64,000 nucleotides of DNA from Symsagittifera roscoffensis (Eukaryota; Xenacoelomorpha; Acoela; Convolutidae), in assembly GCF_963678635.1 (NCBI RefSeq), contig NC_087063.1, positions 74,297,617 through 74,361,616 of the forward strand, given 5' to 3'. The notes below the pieces were generated by a model that saw only the letters and a program-made list of their open reading frames with translations, was not told the origin of the DNA and did no database searches. Numbering within the stretch: position 1 is the first letter of the stretch; the number at the start of each line of letters is the position of its first letter. A program made the translations under genes and the position numbers. This document shows positions 1 to 10,474 of the stretch, piece after piece.

Positions 1-18
1 GACACCAATCATCTCCGA

Positions 19-690
19 CATCTAAGCAAACTCAATTTTAAGTAAAGCATCTTTTTTGACACGCTCAATTTTCGACAAGAAAATTTGAGAATACAAATCG
101 ATCTTGAGGTAGATTTCAATTGTAATCGGAATTTCCTTTATATTTTAAATTTAACAATATTTCAAATTCAACAATTTTGTTGTGCGGCATCTGAAGTCAA
201 GTATGAACGTTACGCAGTTTAAAAAAGTTTGTTTATGAAACAATTTTACCAACTACTATAAGACAACTTTGTTTGAGAGTACTTCTATGTTTTTGGTCCT
301 GGTACATTTTATAGGTAAGTTTTATTGCTGGCACACGGAAATTGACCGCTGTTTTTGCTTGCAACTCATTTTTGACAGACATTCTTTTTTAAAAAAATTT
401 TGAAGTCTTTTTGACAGCCCTAGGGAACATTTTGCAAAGGGTTTGCTTTCCAGTAAGTTTTGAATTTCTTTACAAAAGCATAGTCTGATTTTCTAATGAG
501 GTCTCGGGTTATAGTGTAGTTCAAATTTTTGTAAAAGAGTTTTTCTTTTAAAATTAAATTAGAATACTTACAAAATAGTTTTGATGGTCTTTACAAATTT
601 ATGGTCTGAATATTTTATGATAATCACAGGTGGATTTCTTACCCTCTCTTTTTTTGGTCCCTGGCTGCCTGTGACCACAGGAGGCTCGCT
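19..690. repeat. Dispersed repeat R1, copy a
   Basis: About 480 bp here match 33722-34208 in the same orientation. Shared landmarks are a stretch reading gacacgctcaattttcgac, the phrase gttgtgcggcatctgaagtc and the phrase gacagccctagggaacattt. Copy a has roughly 150 extra bp (about 481-632) that are absent from copy b. I see no coding potential. It could be a terminus of an unidentified transposon or an LTR fragment. Its identity is not established. Confidence 0.7.
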
Positions 691-986
691 CACCAAAGAC
701 TTGTTTTTCACACCCTAAAAATAATTCAATTAAAATCAAAGAAACGGTTTTTCTTATGTTTTGAAGACAAATTGCTTTTACCTTTTTATGATCAATAATC
801 TAAAATACCGTGTTTGTTTTTTTTGAATTGCATATTTGTATTTTTTTTTGATAACTTCTCGTTTTTTCTTTATTTCTGAAAATCGAATCGAAGTATTTTA
901 TACAGTTTTTAAAAATTTTAGTACTTACATTCGTTTCGTCTTTTCCTGTTAATCCCATAACACCCAATCGTGAATTTCCGGTACAC
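691..986. other. No gene recognised (AT-rich)
   Basis: This stretch is T-rich and low in complexity between repeat R1 and the candidate retroelement leader. I see no open frame with recognisable content, no RNA gene and no clear repeat apart from homopolymer runs. Confidence 0.5.
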
Positions 987-1248
987 TGTCATCCGGCATG
1001 GACCGACAAAACTTAGTAATATATATATATATATTTATACATATGTTTTATGTTGATGTAAGATATAAGCATCCATATGGCTGGTCAATCGACCTTGAGA
1101 GACTTTCTCTCAAACAACGACCGAATGAACGGTCAGACCATGAATTAACCTTGGTTAAAACTATTTGTTTTATCTCGCGTCGCGTCAGAATAGACGTTGT
1201 CAATCCCTTCGGATTCTGGAATTAGAAGATCATACGTTGAGGTAAAAC
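987..1248 (+). promoter_or_regulatory. Candidate 5' LTR / leader of Gypsy element G1
   Basis: The segment before gag starts with TGTCATCCGG at about 987, holds an (AT)n tract with a possible TATA signal near 1020-1040, and ends just before the gag ATG at 1249. A TGG at about 1217 could open a tRNA primer-binding site. No second LTR copy was found to confirm the boundaries, so this assignment rests on position and composition only. Confidence 0.3.
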
Positions 1249-2480
1249 ATGGCGCAGCCAGCAGGATACACTAAAAAGCCACTCAACGTAAACCCGTTCT
1301 GGGAGAAGGCATCTGTCGAACCACCACTAGAGTGGTCTAAGTAGGCAGCAATAATGGAAATAGCTATGTTCGCGAAGGATGGGATAGAAGTACGAAATCT
1401 ATTGAGAGCCCTACAAAGATTAGTCGAACCATCAGAGCCAGTGTACGAGGTTGAAATCACGGGAGAAACCGAGGCAAAAAGGAAAAACAGAGAGGTCAAA
1501 AAGCAAGAGAAAAGAGTTGGTTGGGAAAACCAAGTGATAAAAGCACGGGAGAAAGGAGTACTCTGTAATTCATTCAGATGGGACGAAGCCGACACATAAG
1601 TGCGCAGCTACATATTCTTATGTTTAGGAGCGGAAGGACAAAGACAAATACAACAGAAAAGACCCAATTTGGACTTACATAATGTCTCCACACAAGAACT
1701 GATGACAAGCCTCGAGGATATTTTTGTAACAACTAGAGTAATTGCTTTTGAAAGATAGAATTTCATCTGTCGAAAACAAAAGAAAACAGAGAGTTTAGAA
1801 CAATTCCATTCGGACCTCGTGGAGCTAGCGTCACGAGCTGATTGCGGTGATCGCGAGAATTAATGGGTTCGGGACATGTTCACATCACACATGAACAATG
1901 ACAATATAGCCAAAGAATTTTTGGCACAAACCAGGACCTCACAAGACGCATATCAATATGCAATACATAGAGAAAAAGGAATTGAACATAGTCGTACTGT
2001 GAAAACCAACCCGTTCGGAGGACATCAGATTACGCCAAAGCAAGAACCGGTCTACTACATAAACACGCGGGGTCGCGCTAACTACTCTAACAGTCAAAAC
2101 ACACAAAGAGGGCGAGGCGCTCGAGGGCGAACGTTTCAACGCGGGTCACAAAAAAAAGAGGACAACAAAGAACTACCAACACAGGTAGCCAAAAACAGTG
2201 TTATAAATGCGGAAATCAGTATAATCAGAACCATTTAGAGTCTTGCCCCGCTAAAGATAAAATTTGTGCCAAATGCGCCAAATGGGGCCACTTCGCTGAA
2301 GTATACCGTTCCACACAGGTAAACTATCTAGAAGTTACGCAAATAGATCAACAGGAGGAGCTAGAGACTAAAAGCCTCGAAACAAAAAACGAATCATTGG
2401 CATTTACCAAAATTTCTCCCAGCAATGATTGGGACGATTATCAAATAGATAACTTTTCGGTGATGGCAATCGCGGAATGA
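1249..2480 (+). pseudogene. gag: Gag polyprotein, G1 copy 1 (degenerate)
   Basis: Gag would form the particle and bind genomic RNA. Translation from the ATG at 1249 stays in one frame to 2238, interrupted by stops at 1342 (TAG, probably a former TGG), 1597, 1756 and 1861. The zinc-binding part is in another frame from about 2190, so a frameshift lies upstream, possibly in the A-run at 2151-2158. After an RG-rich basic segment (RGRGARGR) come two Cys/His clusters: CYKCGNQYNQNHLESC, then CAKCAKWGHFAEVY, whose last expected Cys is Tyr. The end at the TGA of 2478-2480 matches copy 2. The family assignment is clear. The gene is not functional. Confidence 0.85.
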
Positions 2481-2866
2481 TTCGAGTTTAAAAACCGAAG
2501 AACACTAGCTGAGGACAATCTCATCGGACACATAGTCAAATTAAAAACAATCGTTTGCTATTGCCGAATCGGGAAGCCCGATTTCCTTTCTAAACGAAGA
2601 AAGCGCACGGCGCATTCAACAACTAGAAAAAAAGGCACTGCTTAAAACTTTTCCAACAGGAGACACCGCACAAAATTTAGCGTGCTATAACTGTGAAACG
2701 ATCGTTCCAAAGGGAAGATTGATTATTACTATCGAGTCAGGAGGTTGGAAAATTCATTCAGCTCCGTTCATTGTGGTAGATGATAAAAAAGCGAACATTA
2801 TCGGAAGAAATCTGTTACCGCAGATTGGTATCAAACTAATCCAAGAACGACAAAAACAAACCGTAT
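2481..2866 (+). pseudogene. pol: Retroviral-type aspartic protease, G1 copy 1
   Basis: This domain would cleave Gag-Pol. The core reads A-I-A-E-S-G-S-P at about 2563-2590, where copy 2 has A-V-A-D-S-G-S-P, so the catalytic Asp of the D-S/T-G motif has become Glu. Further on, the I-E-S-G-G-W and A-N-I-I-G-R-N motifs agree with copy 2 and with pepsin-like retroelement proteases, which end in a similar hydrophobic I-I-G-R segment. The frame before about 2560 is broken. The end of the domain leads into RT, and the L-L-P-Q-I-G segment that follows is missing from copy 2. Confidence 0.8.
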
Positions 2867-4324
2867 TTGCTATATGAAAACAAAAAAGAGTCTGATCCTG
2901 CAATTAAACAATGGGTCAAAGACGATTTCCAACAACTGTGCGTACGTATCGGAAAATCCCAAAATCACACAATAAAAACACAGTTCAATAAAGATTTCGT
3001 TCCGATCCAACAAAAGGGTCAACGCAATCCGATACATCTCCAAGAACGTGTGGAGGGAGAATTGAACAAACTAATTGATCAGAAACACATTATCATACTG
3101 GACAAGTGCTCAAATAGACAACTCATCAGTCTAATTGTCATCACAGTGAAAAAGGATCAAACAGTTGAACTTGCGTTGGGTTCAAAGAAAAACAATAAAT
3201 TTATCCATAAAAACAAGTATCAAATGCCTAACATTGATTTATTACTGGATAACATTGCACAAGTGAACAAATCGGACAAAACAAAACAGACGTTGTTTTC
3301 AAAACTTGATCTTCGGTACGCATACTCCTAAATACTGCTGGATCAGAAAACCCGCGAACAATGCAATTTCAGTTTAATTGGTGGCAATGCGACAGGAACG
3401 TATCAATTCCAAACGGGATTTTACGGCCTCAATGACATGCCAGCCGAATTTCAAAAAGTCATTGATCTAAATTTGTCAGACTGCACGAACACTTATGCTT
3501 GCTATGATGATATACTGAAAGTTACCAAGGGGTCCACAGAGTTACACCAACAGAAGCTGAAAGCAGTTTTGGACAGACTAGATGGATAAAACCTTGCGAT
3601 TTCACTTGAGAAATTTAAGTTCGCTTGTAACAAGATTTAGGGGTTAGGATTCAAAATTAATAGCGAAGGCACAGCACCACTCATTAAGAAAACTGAAGCA
3701 ATAGAGAAACTGTCAGCAACAAAAACATTTAAACAATTAAAGAGTTTTATGGGGTCAAAACAGCAACTCACGCAATATATACCAAATTTAGCACAAGCTG
3801 CTGCCGTACTCTGTCCATTGCTAAAAAACACAGAAAAGAAAAAACCATTTGACTGGTCAACAAAACACAACACAGCTTTCAAAAACATACTAAATTTTGT
3901 AACTGAAATTACTCAATACAAACACTTTGACCAACAACTAAAAACTCGCATAAATTGCGACGCATCTAACACAGGTTTAGGGTCAGCATTAGAAAAAAAT
4001 TCACCAGAGGGTTGGATACCCGTAGCGTACGCATCGCGGTTTTTAAATTCTCTCGAGGAAAGGTATTCCGTAAACGAACTAGAACTATTATGAGTAGTTT
4101 GGGCAATTGAACATTTCAAATATTATCTTTATGAAAAACATTTTACCGTCATTACAGATCACCAGGCTTTAATTAGCGCTTTAAACGCAAGTGAAAAATC
4201 AAAAAGAAACCAGAGTAGGCTCACACGGTGGGTTGATGGACTAATACCATTTCATTTTGATATCAAACATCTTGCGGGAAACAAAATTGGACTAATAGAC
4301 TACATGTCCCGAAATCCAGTTTGA
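2867..4324 (+). pseudogene. pol: Reverse transcriptase and RNase H, G1 copy 1
   Basis: A single frame runs from 2867 to 4324 and is broken by stops near 3329, 3586, 3637, 4091 and 4322. RT would copy the element RNA to DNA, and RNase H would remove the RNA. RT landmarks are F-S-K-L-D-L-R-Y-A-Y near 3300, then Q-F-Q-T-G-F-Y-G-L near 3405, and the catalytic box C-Y-D-D-I-L near 3500, where the usual aromatic residue two before the Asp pair is Cys. RNase H follows with N-C-D-A-S-N-T-G-L near 3955 and N-E-L-E-L-L near 4075. The tail T-D-H-Q-A-L and Y-M-S-R-N-P-V (to 4324) is typical of Gypsy RNase H and its connection. The length fits the family. Confidence 0.92.
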
Positions 4325-5479
4325 TTGGCAATACCCTCCAGTGAGTATGATGAGTAATTTGTTGTAGCATCAATTAATGCGTTTATAAACGACCTCGAAT
4401 TGATTGACAACGTCATTCTAAATAATTTAGCCGATCAAAACAAAGCACCGTCTGAACTGATCAAAAACAAAGCGAAAAACAAAGGGTTATTAGATTTTAA
4501 GTCAAACAATCAATTAATAAATGAACATTCCAAACATTCCACTCACAACCAATTGCGAACTCAACATCAAGTTCACTCTCACTTGAAAATCGCCAACAAA
4601 CATTCAGCTCTCTGTCATTCAAAATTGAAAACAATACAACCAGTTCGAAAAACGGTGCATTTCATTCATTGCCAAAAAATGAACAGACGATCAGAAACGC
4701 GTGGATTCAAAGGAGGTTTCATCCCCACGGAAATAAAGAGCTCCGACCCCCAGAACAAAACACCGCGTCAACTACACAGTGGCAAGGTTCTTCGGACAGG
4801 GAGGAAAGTCTTTCCGATCCACGATAGCCCAAAAGGACACCAGCACAAGGAAAGAAAACAAACTCACCTAAATAGTCAAAAACTGAGAGCGCCATCCAAG
4901 TCCAGGATGCACGAGAGGTCATAAAGAAAGCAGGGGAAACACGAAAGAAGTCAAACTTCCCTAAAACCATTTTCAACGACAATACGGAAGAGCAACAAAC
5001 TAATCAGACGGAGCAAAAGAAAACGAAACAAACTAACCAAACGGAGCTAAAAAGAACTGCGGGCCCAATAGAAACAAAGTACTGCCAGACAGAGATCGAA
5101 TGCATCTCTAAATCTAAAAAAAACTGTCTGGGGAACAAAATTCGGACAATGAAGTTTGGGTGAGCCGCGTGGACCCAACAAAGACGATACAAGAGGAAAC
5201 GAGACATAACGAGACACCCCCAACGATGACGAAAAAAACGTCACTCGAGGCCAGCCATGAGCTGATCACCGAGGGATTGGTGGCAACAATAGAAAAAGCC
5301 AAAAACACAACGGAAGCCGAGGAAGACACGCCACTTTTCAGGAAGAAGGTCCAACGGGTGCTGGGATGGGAGTGCGATTCATTGCCGCGGCAACGAAGAA
5401 AGACCGAAACCTCCGCCCACTCATTAACTTCGTTAAAACGAGGGATTGGGAGGCCATCAAAACCTCCTATGAACCCTAT
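4325..5479 (+). pseudogene. Pre-integrase linker, G1 copy 1, truncated before integrase
   Basis: The RT/RNase H frame stays open to 4922 apart from stops just after RNase H. It encodes a Lys/Asn/His-rich spacer, then a Thr/Gln/Lys-rich stretch. The part around 5259-5478 is repeated at 6765-6970, where it leads into integrase (shared words N-F-V-K-T-R and W-E-A-I-K-T-S). Here it stops at about 5479 and changes directly into gag sequence at the motif K-A-R-E-K. Linkers of this kind separate RNase H from the integrase zinc finger in many Gypsy elements. No separate function can be seen. Confidence 0.7.
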
Positions 5480-6416
5480 TGATAAACCACGTGATAAAAG
5501 CACGGGAGAAAAGAGTACTCCGTAATTCATTCAGATGGCGCAGCTACATATTCTTATGTTTAGGAGCGGAAGGACAAAGACAAATACAACAGAAAAGACC
5601 CAATATGGAATTACATAATATCTCCACACAAGAACTGATGACAAGCCTCGAGGATATTTTTGTAACAACTAGAGTAACTGCTTTTGAAAGATACAGTTTT
5701 ATCTGCCGAAAACAAAAGAAAACAGAGAGCTTAGAAAAATTCCATTCGGACCTCGTGGAACTAGCGTCACGAGCTGATTGCGGTGATCGCGAGAATTAAT
5801 GGGTTCGGGACAAGTTGACATCACACATGAACAATGACAATATAGCCAATGAACTTTTGGCACAAACCAGGACCTCACAAGACGCATATCAATATGCAAT
5901 ACATAGAGAAAAAGGAATTGAACACAGTCGTACTATGAAAACCAACCCGTTCGGAGGACATCAGATTACGCCAAAGCAAGAACCGGTCTACTATATAAAC
6001 ACGCGGGGTCGCGCCAACTACTCTAACAGTCAAAACACACAAAGAGGGCGAGGCGCTCGAGGGCGAACGTTTCAACGCGGGTCACAAAAAAAAGAGGACA
6101 ACAAAGAACTACCAACACAGGTAGCCAAAAACAGTGTTATAAATGCGGAAATCAGTATAATCAAAACCATTTGGAGTCTTGCCCCGCCAAAGATAAAATT
6201 TGTGCCAAATGCGCCAAATGGGGCCACTTCGCTGAAGTATACCGTTCCACACAGGTAAAATATCTAGAAGATACGCAAATAGATCAACAGGAGGAGCTAG
6301 AGACTGAAAGCCTCGAAACAAAAAAAGAATCAGTGGCATTTACCAAATTTTCTCCCAGCAACGATTGGGACGATTATCAAATAGATAACTTTTCGGTGAT
6401 GGCAATCGCGGATTGA
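5480..6416 (+). pseudogene. gag: Gag polyprotein, G1 copy 2 (5' truncated)
   Basis: This begins inside gag at K-A-R-E-K-R-V-L and corresponds to 1528-2480 of copy 1, with high similarity. About 20 nt that copy 1 carries near 1580-1600 are absent. Frames 5479-5799, 5815-6258 and 6171-6416 together cover the core, the RG-rich basic region and the two Cys/His clusters. As in copy 1, the last Cys of the second knuckle is Tyr (E-V-Y-R-S at about 6235), and the same frame change precedes the knuckle. These shared lesions mean both copies descend from an already damaged template. Confidence 0.85.
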
Positions 6417-6763
6417 TTCGAGTTTAAAAACACAAGAACACTAGCTGAGGACAATCTAAACGGACACATAGTCAAATTAAAACAACTTCAGAACAATTGT
6501 TTGCTGTTGCCGATTCGGGAAGCCCGATGTCCTTTCTAAACGAAGAAACCGCACGACGCATTCAACAACACGACAAAAAGGCACTGTTTAAAACTTTTCC
6601 AACAGGAGACACCGCACGAAATTTAGCGTGCTATAATCGTGAAACGATCGTTCCAAAGGGAAGATTGAATATTACTATCGAGTCAGGAGGTTGGAAAATT
6701 CATTCAGCTCAATTCATCGTGGTAGATGATAAAAAAGCGAACATTATTGGAAGAAATTCGTAA
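6417..6763 (+). pseudogene. pol: Aspartic protease, G1 copy 2
   Basis: An open frame of 88 codons from 6497 holds the intact active-site motif A-D-S-G-S-P, then G-D-T-A-R-N-L-A-C-Y, I-E-S-G-G-W and A-N-I-I-G-R-N. This is the better preserved of the two G1 proteases. Straight after G-R-N-S, a stop at 6761-6763 coincides with a junction: copy 1 goes on into RT, while here the sequence changes to the pre-integrase linker. RT and RNase H are therefore missing from copy 2. Confidence 0.82.
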
Positions 6764-7994
6764 TCGAGGGATTGGTGGCAACAATAGAAAAGGCCAAAAA
6801 TACAACGGAAGCCGACGAATACACCCCACATTTCAGTAAAAAGCTCCAACGGGTGCTGGGAGTGCGATTCATGCCGCGGAAACGAAGAAAGACCGAAACC
6901 TCCGCCCACTCATTAACTTCGTTAAAACGAGGGATCGGGAGGCCATCAAAACCTCCAATGGACCCTATTGGCACAATATTCACAATCGGCTCCACGTCCC
7001 TGAAGACTGTCTACTAATTGACAAAAGGGTCGTAAAACCCACTCAATTACGACAGATAGTGCTCGACAGCCTCCATCTAACTCATTCAGGATCGGCGGTT
7101 ATGCTGGATCTGTGTCAACACGTCTGGTTCCCTCAAATCCACAGACCCTTGTCCACATGGCACAAAATTGCAAGCATTGTACGGAACAAGGTAAATATTT
7201 AAAATCGATTATAGGAAAGAAACATTCATTCCTCATGGATTTGGTAGTGGAACCTAACGAGGAAGTTCAACTAGATTTCGCAGAACCCCTCCCTGATCAA
7301 TTAAATAGGTACGCTTATATTTTAGTTGCCGTAGATAAATGGTCAAAGTTTCCCACCGCGAAGGTTCTTTCCAACACAACAGCAGACATTGCTGCTAAGT
7401 TCATGCAGCGCTATACTTCCAACAACGGTGTGCCATGAAGATTAAGATGTGATCAGACTCAAACATTCAGAGCAAAGAAATTTAAACTTTTTTGTAACTC
7501 AAATCATATTAAACTACTTTTTACACCGGTAGACGATCACAGAGCAATAGGGGTAGTTGAAAGAATGATACAAACACTAAAACGCAGGTTAGCGGTAATG
7601 AGGATTGATAAAAACAAACACACCGCTCCGGCTGGCTTCTGATGTAGCTGAGATCATAAAAACGTTACGGATCACACCACACGGCGTCACAAAAATTTCA
7701 CCGTTTGAGGCACACATGGGCCGCAAACCGAACACCCCTTTATCAAACATCGCAACAAACAGTACACCAAATAACTCAAAATCGGAAAACGCAAAACATG
7801 CATGTTTAGATAGACAGAACCTTAAAAAACCGCCACTACCCGCTGAGATCATGCATGATCTATTAAGATGGTCGAAAGATGAGGTGTCAGTTAAAAAAAG
7901 GAAAGACAAGCTCACAAATGCCAAAAAATCTTCAAAAGCAAAATTCACCGACACAACAGAAAACAGGTGCCGTCCTAAAGTTATAGAACTGTGA
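6764..7994 (+). pseudogene. pol: Linker and integrase, G1 copy 2
   Basis: Integrase would join the DNA copy to the host chromosome. After the linker (6764-6990) comes an HHCC zinc finger: L-H-L-T-H near 7070 and C-K-H-C near 7170. The catalytic triad is Asp at 7273 (L-D-F-A), Asp at 7451 (C-D-Q-T) and Glu at 7559 (V-V-E-R-M), so the D,D-35-E spacing is exactly kept. An in-frame TGA at 7435 replaces a sense codon, and frameshifts lie near 7110 and 7605. The C-terminal part (7605-7994) is Lys-rich and ends with TGA. The fold and family are clear. The gene is inactive. Confidence 0.88.
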
Positions 7995-8098
7995 AAAAAT
8001 AAGCTTAATGTAAGATAAAAAGGGATAGAGAGAACAATAGACGCACATACTAAAAAACGTACAGAGCAGGTGGCCCGGAAAACCATTAAGATAGCAAC

Positions 8099-8298
8099 NN
8101 NNNNNNNNNNNNNNNNNNNNNNNNNNNNNNNNNNNNNNNNNNNNNNNNNNNNNNNNNNNNNNNNNNNNNNNNNNNNNNNNNNNNNNNNNNNNNNNNNNNN
8201 NNNNNNNNNNNNNNNNNNNNNNNNNNNNNNNNNNNNNNNNNNNNNNNNNNNNNNNNNNNNNNNNNNNNNNNNNNNNNNNNNNNNNNNNNNNNNNNNNN
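8099..8298. other. Assembly gap (200 N)
   Basis: Exactly 200 consecutive N. The round number suggests a placeholder for a gap of unknown size. The 3' LTR of G1 may be hidden here, and continuity between 8098 and 8299 cannot be assumed. Confidence 0.99.
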
Positions 8299-8416
8299 CA
8301 AAAAAAAGTTACAACTAGTTTTTCTCGACAGTGAGAAGTTTTTGATATATCTTAAAAATTTTGAATCACAACTAAAGTTATTTTCTTTGATAGTGATCTA
8401 TGCTTTTCATTGATTA

Positions 8417-8887
8417 TTGAAATACTTCACAGCGCGAAAAACAAAACAACTTTGCCATATTTTTTTCTCAGCAAAAAGAAAAAAAACGTTGCCTGCATGG
8501 CTTTCTATGCGTTTAAAACAACGCGTTTGGTACGTATTAAGCACTTTTCCAAACGAATTTCAACGAGTCATGAACTTATTTGTTTGGATCAAACCCTCTT
8601 GCAACATGTTACACCAACGAAACTTTAATCGGATTCAAAGGATCTCTCAAAGATTACAACTAAATAAGCAATCAAATTTTAACTACATTAGAAAAAGAGA
8701 TTTTGCGGACAATTGGTCAGAGGGTGAGTCTTACAAAGAAGAAATCGAATGGCTTGACTGGGAAAGCAGCACCTCTCATATTGGTTTAGGGTCTTGGATA
8801 GAGCAACGCCATGGACCATGGAGTGATTGGAAAACAGTTAAATCAGCAAGACACACACGAGGCGAAATATTCAACCAAATAAGTTGA
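8417..8887 (+). pseudogene. Unassigned Trp/Arg-rich ORF
   Basis: An open frame of 156 codons encodes a basic protein with several Trp (W-S-E-G-E, E-W-L-D-W-E, G-P-W-S-D-W-K). I do not recognise the family. It has no visible signal peptide or membrane segment. Just downstream lies a decayed Gypsy RNase H tail (8930-9185), so it may be an old retroelement-derived segment or chance. I would not treat it as an expressed gene without more evidence. Confidence 0.25.
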
Positions 8888-8929
8888 AATTTTGGGAGTA
8901 GTTCGAACCGTCGATTATTCCAAGAACTA

Positions 8930-9185
8930 TCGTTTTTGTGCTCAGATGGAAGTCTTTCAAGCAACAGAGGGAACAAAAACCTATCAAAGGCGCATGCATA
9001 ACACGCTGGGTCGACAAATTGTTACTGTTTATTTTAGTAAAATACCTTGCGGGGAAAGATATGGATTCTAAGACTTATTCTCTAGAAATCCAATTGGAAA
9101 ACCACCCAACAATTACCTTTTGACGAAAACGTTGTTTTTGCTGCAGTTGAAAAGATTAGAAACCTGATGTTCAAACCATAGGATT
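8930..9185 (+). pseudogene. Remnant of a Gypsy RNase H tail
   Basis: Pieces in different frames resemble the end of a Gypsy RNase H and its connection: I-T-R-W-V-D-K-L-L, then K-Y-L-A-G-K-D-M, then S-R-N-P-I-G-K-P-P. In G1 the matching region at 4215-4324 reads L-T-R-W-V-D-G-L, H-L-A-G-N-K and M-S-R-N-P-V. The GKPP ending differs from G1, so this is a separate, older element. No other domain can be recovered around it. Confidence 0.55.
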
Positions 9186-10281
9186 GAACTTGTAATTCTG
9201 TGAATAGCAACAATTTGATGGGCCATAATTTGGAACTTCCGATGAAGCATTTTGTATAGCAATAATATCAGTTCTCTTTGACAGACTATTGATTCCGCGC
9301 TAAGAAATTGTAATTTTTCTAGTAAAACTGTAATTATTTCAGCGCTAAAAACTGCTGTAAAATCAGATCAATTACCTCAGCAAAACCTGTGATTCTGTTT
9401 TTTCAAGACTATATACATCTACATGGCATTCTAAAATACATTAGAGTTGATCACTTTTTTGTTTTTGAGGACGCAGTTAGAATTATTTTGTGATTTGAAA
9501 ATTGAATTTTTGCACAATTTCTGATCATTGATCCGACAGTTCATTTAACTGAAAACTGGCTGACAATGTAAAAAAAATGGTTCACTATGTCATTAGGTTC
9601 ATCAAAACTTTCTTCATATGACACCTTATCTGAAATAATTTGCGTCTCAGAAGCACGACTCAGTAAAATATAATTTACAATACCCGAGAAACATTATAAT
9701 CGAAAACCCAACACCATTTGGAAAACACTTGTTGATAAAAACACAAACAAATGTTAAGATAAAAGGAAATCAAGCTGATCGGTTTTAAAAGCAACACACT
9801 GAGCATCAGACAATCGGATGGAGGATGGCTATTTGGATTATATCGTCGCGAACGGAAAGAAACAGCCTTCGGAAAAAGGTACAAATCAGACACTTCGGTA
9901 TTACCGACCAATCCAACCCCATGTCTTAGTAGATGAGGCTTAACTGGACTCTCATTCAAATCTTTAGATCTGATTTTAGTAAAACTTTGGAAAGTTTCGG
10001 GGTCGAAAACCTGCAACTTAACATCTGAAACCTTGTATCTTTTTGCATGGCGAAAGCACTTCTCTCAACCTTAATTAAAACATATCTTTACGTTAATCAA
10101 AGTAGTTTTCTAGCTTTTTCACCCAGCTAGCAACAACTACCATTTTGTTTTTCATTTTCCAGAGTTTCACTTTTCCTTTTTCATTTTTCCCTAGGTTTCA
10201 CTTCTTAAATTAAAAGCAGTAGTAGAAGAGTGAGCTGATCAGAGGAGGGGGTCGGGGGTTGTGACCCTTAAGTTTTAATAT
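9186..10281. other. No gene recognised
   Basis: This AT-rich stretch separates the retroelement remnant from the Polinton. A 113-codon minus-strand frame (9675-10016) is open but unlike any family I know, and its composition does not stand out. No repeat or RNA gene was seen. Confidence 0.4.
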
Positions 10282-10390
10282 AGGGAATAGAGCATCCGGT
10301 CACCAACCTATGTATTAAGATAGGGAATAAACTTCCTATGTATTAAGATAGGGAATAGGTTTCCTAATGTATTAAGATAGGGAATGGTAA
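10282..10390. repeat. Short tandem repeat inside the left TIR
   Basis: The word agggaat recurs at about 10282, 10321, 10350 and 10379. In the last three it is preceded by cctatgtattaagat or a close variant. The period is about 29-39 bp. The right terminus has only the outermost copy, so the array expanded or contracted on one end only. Confidence 0.75.
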
Positions 10391-10474
10391 GGTTTCAGTG
10401 TGATGGTAAGTTTCAGAAAATTTTCTCGGCGCCCGATTTTTTTGGAGCTCGATTTTGCCGATACTTGTGTTTCT
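10282..10474 (+). repeat. Left terminal inverted repeat of the Polinton
   Basis: The segment starts AGGGAATAGAGCATCCGGTC and continues to CGATACTTGTGTTTCTTA. The reverse complement of 33615-33721 matches both parts. Between them the left arm carries extra tandem repeats, absent on the right, which include the word gtattaagatagggaat. Homology fades inward of about 10474. Confidence 0.8.

Larger units (their letters stand above)
1249..7994 (+). mobile_element. Composite degenerate Ty3/Gypsy retroelement G1
   Basis: Two incomplete head-to-tail copies are fused without an intervening LTR. The first (1249-about 5479) runs gag, protease, RT, RNase H and the pre-integrase linker. The second (about 5480-7994) runs gag, protease, linker and integrase, and lacks RT and RNase H. 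Gag-PR of copy 2 matches copy 1 at an offset of about 3.94 kb. The linker at 5259-5478 is repeated at 6765-6970. The domain order PR-RT-RH-IN is that of Ty3/Gypsy. Many in-frame stops show that it is dead. Confidence 0.9.

Noticed and set aside
998-1225. 75-codon plus-strand ORF before gag
   Set aside because: It begins in an (AT)n tract and lies in the presumed LTR/leader. It has no recognisable protein features.
8070-8318. ORFs spanning the N run
   Set aside because: They consist mostly of undetermined residues from the assembly gap.
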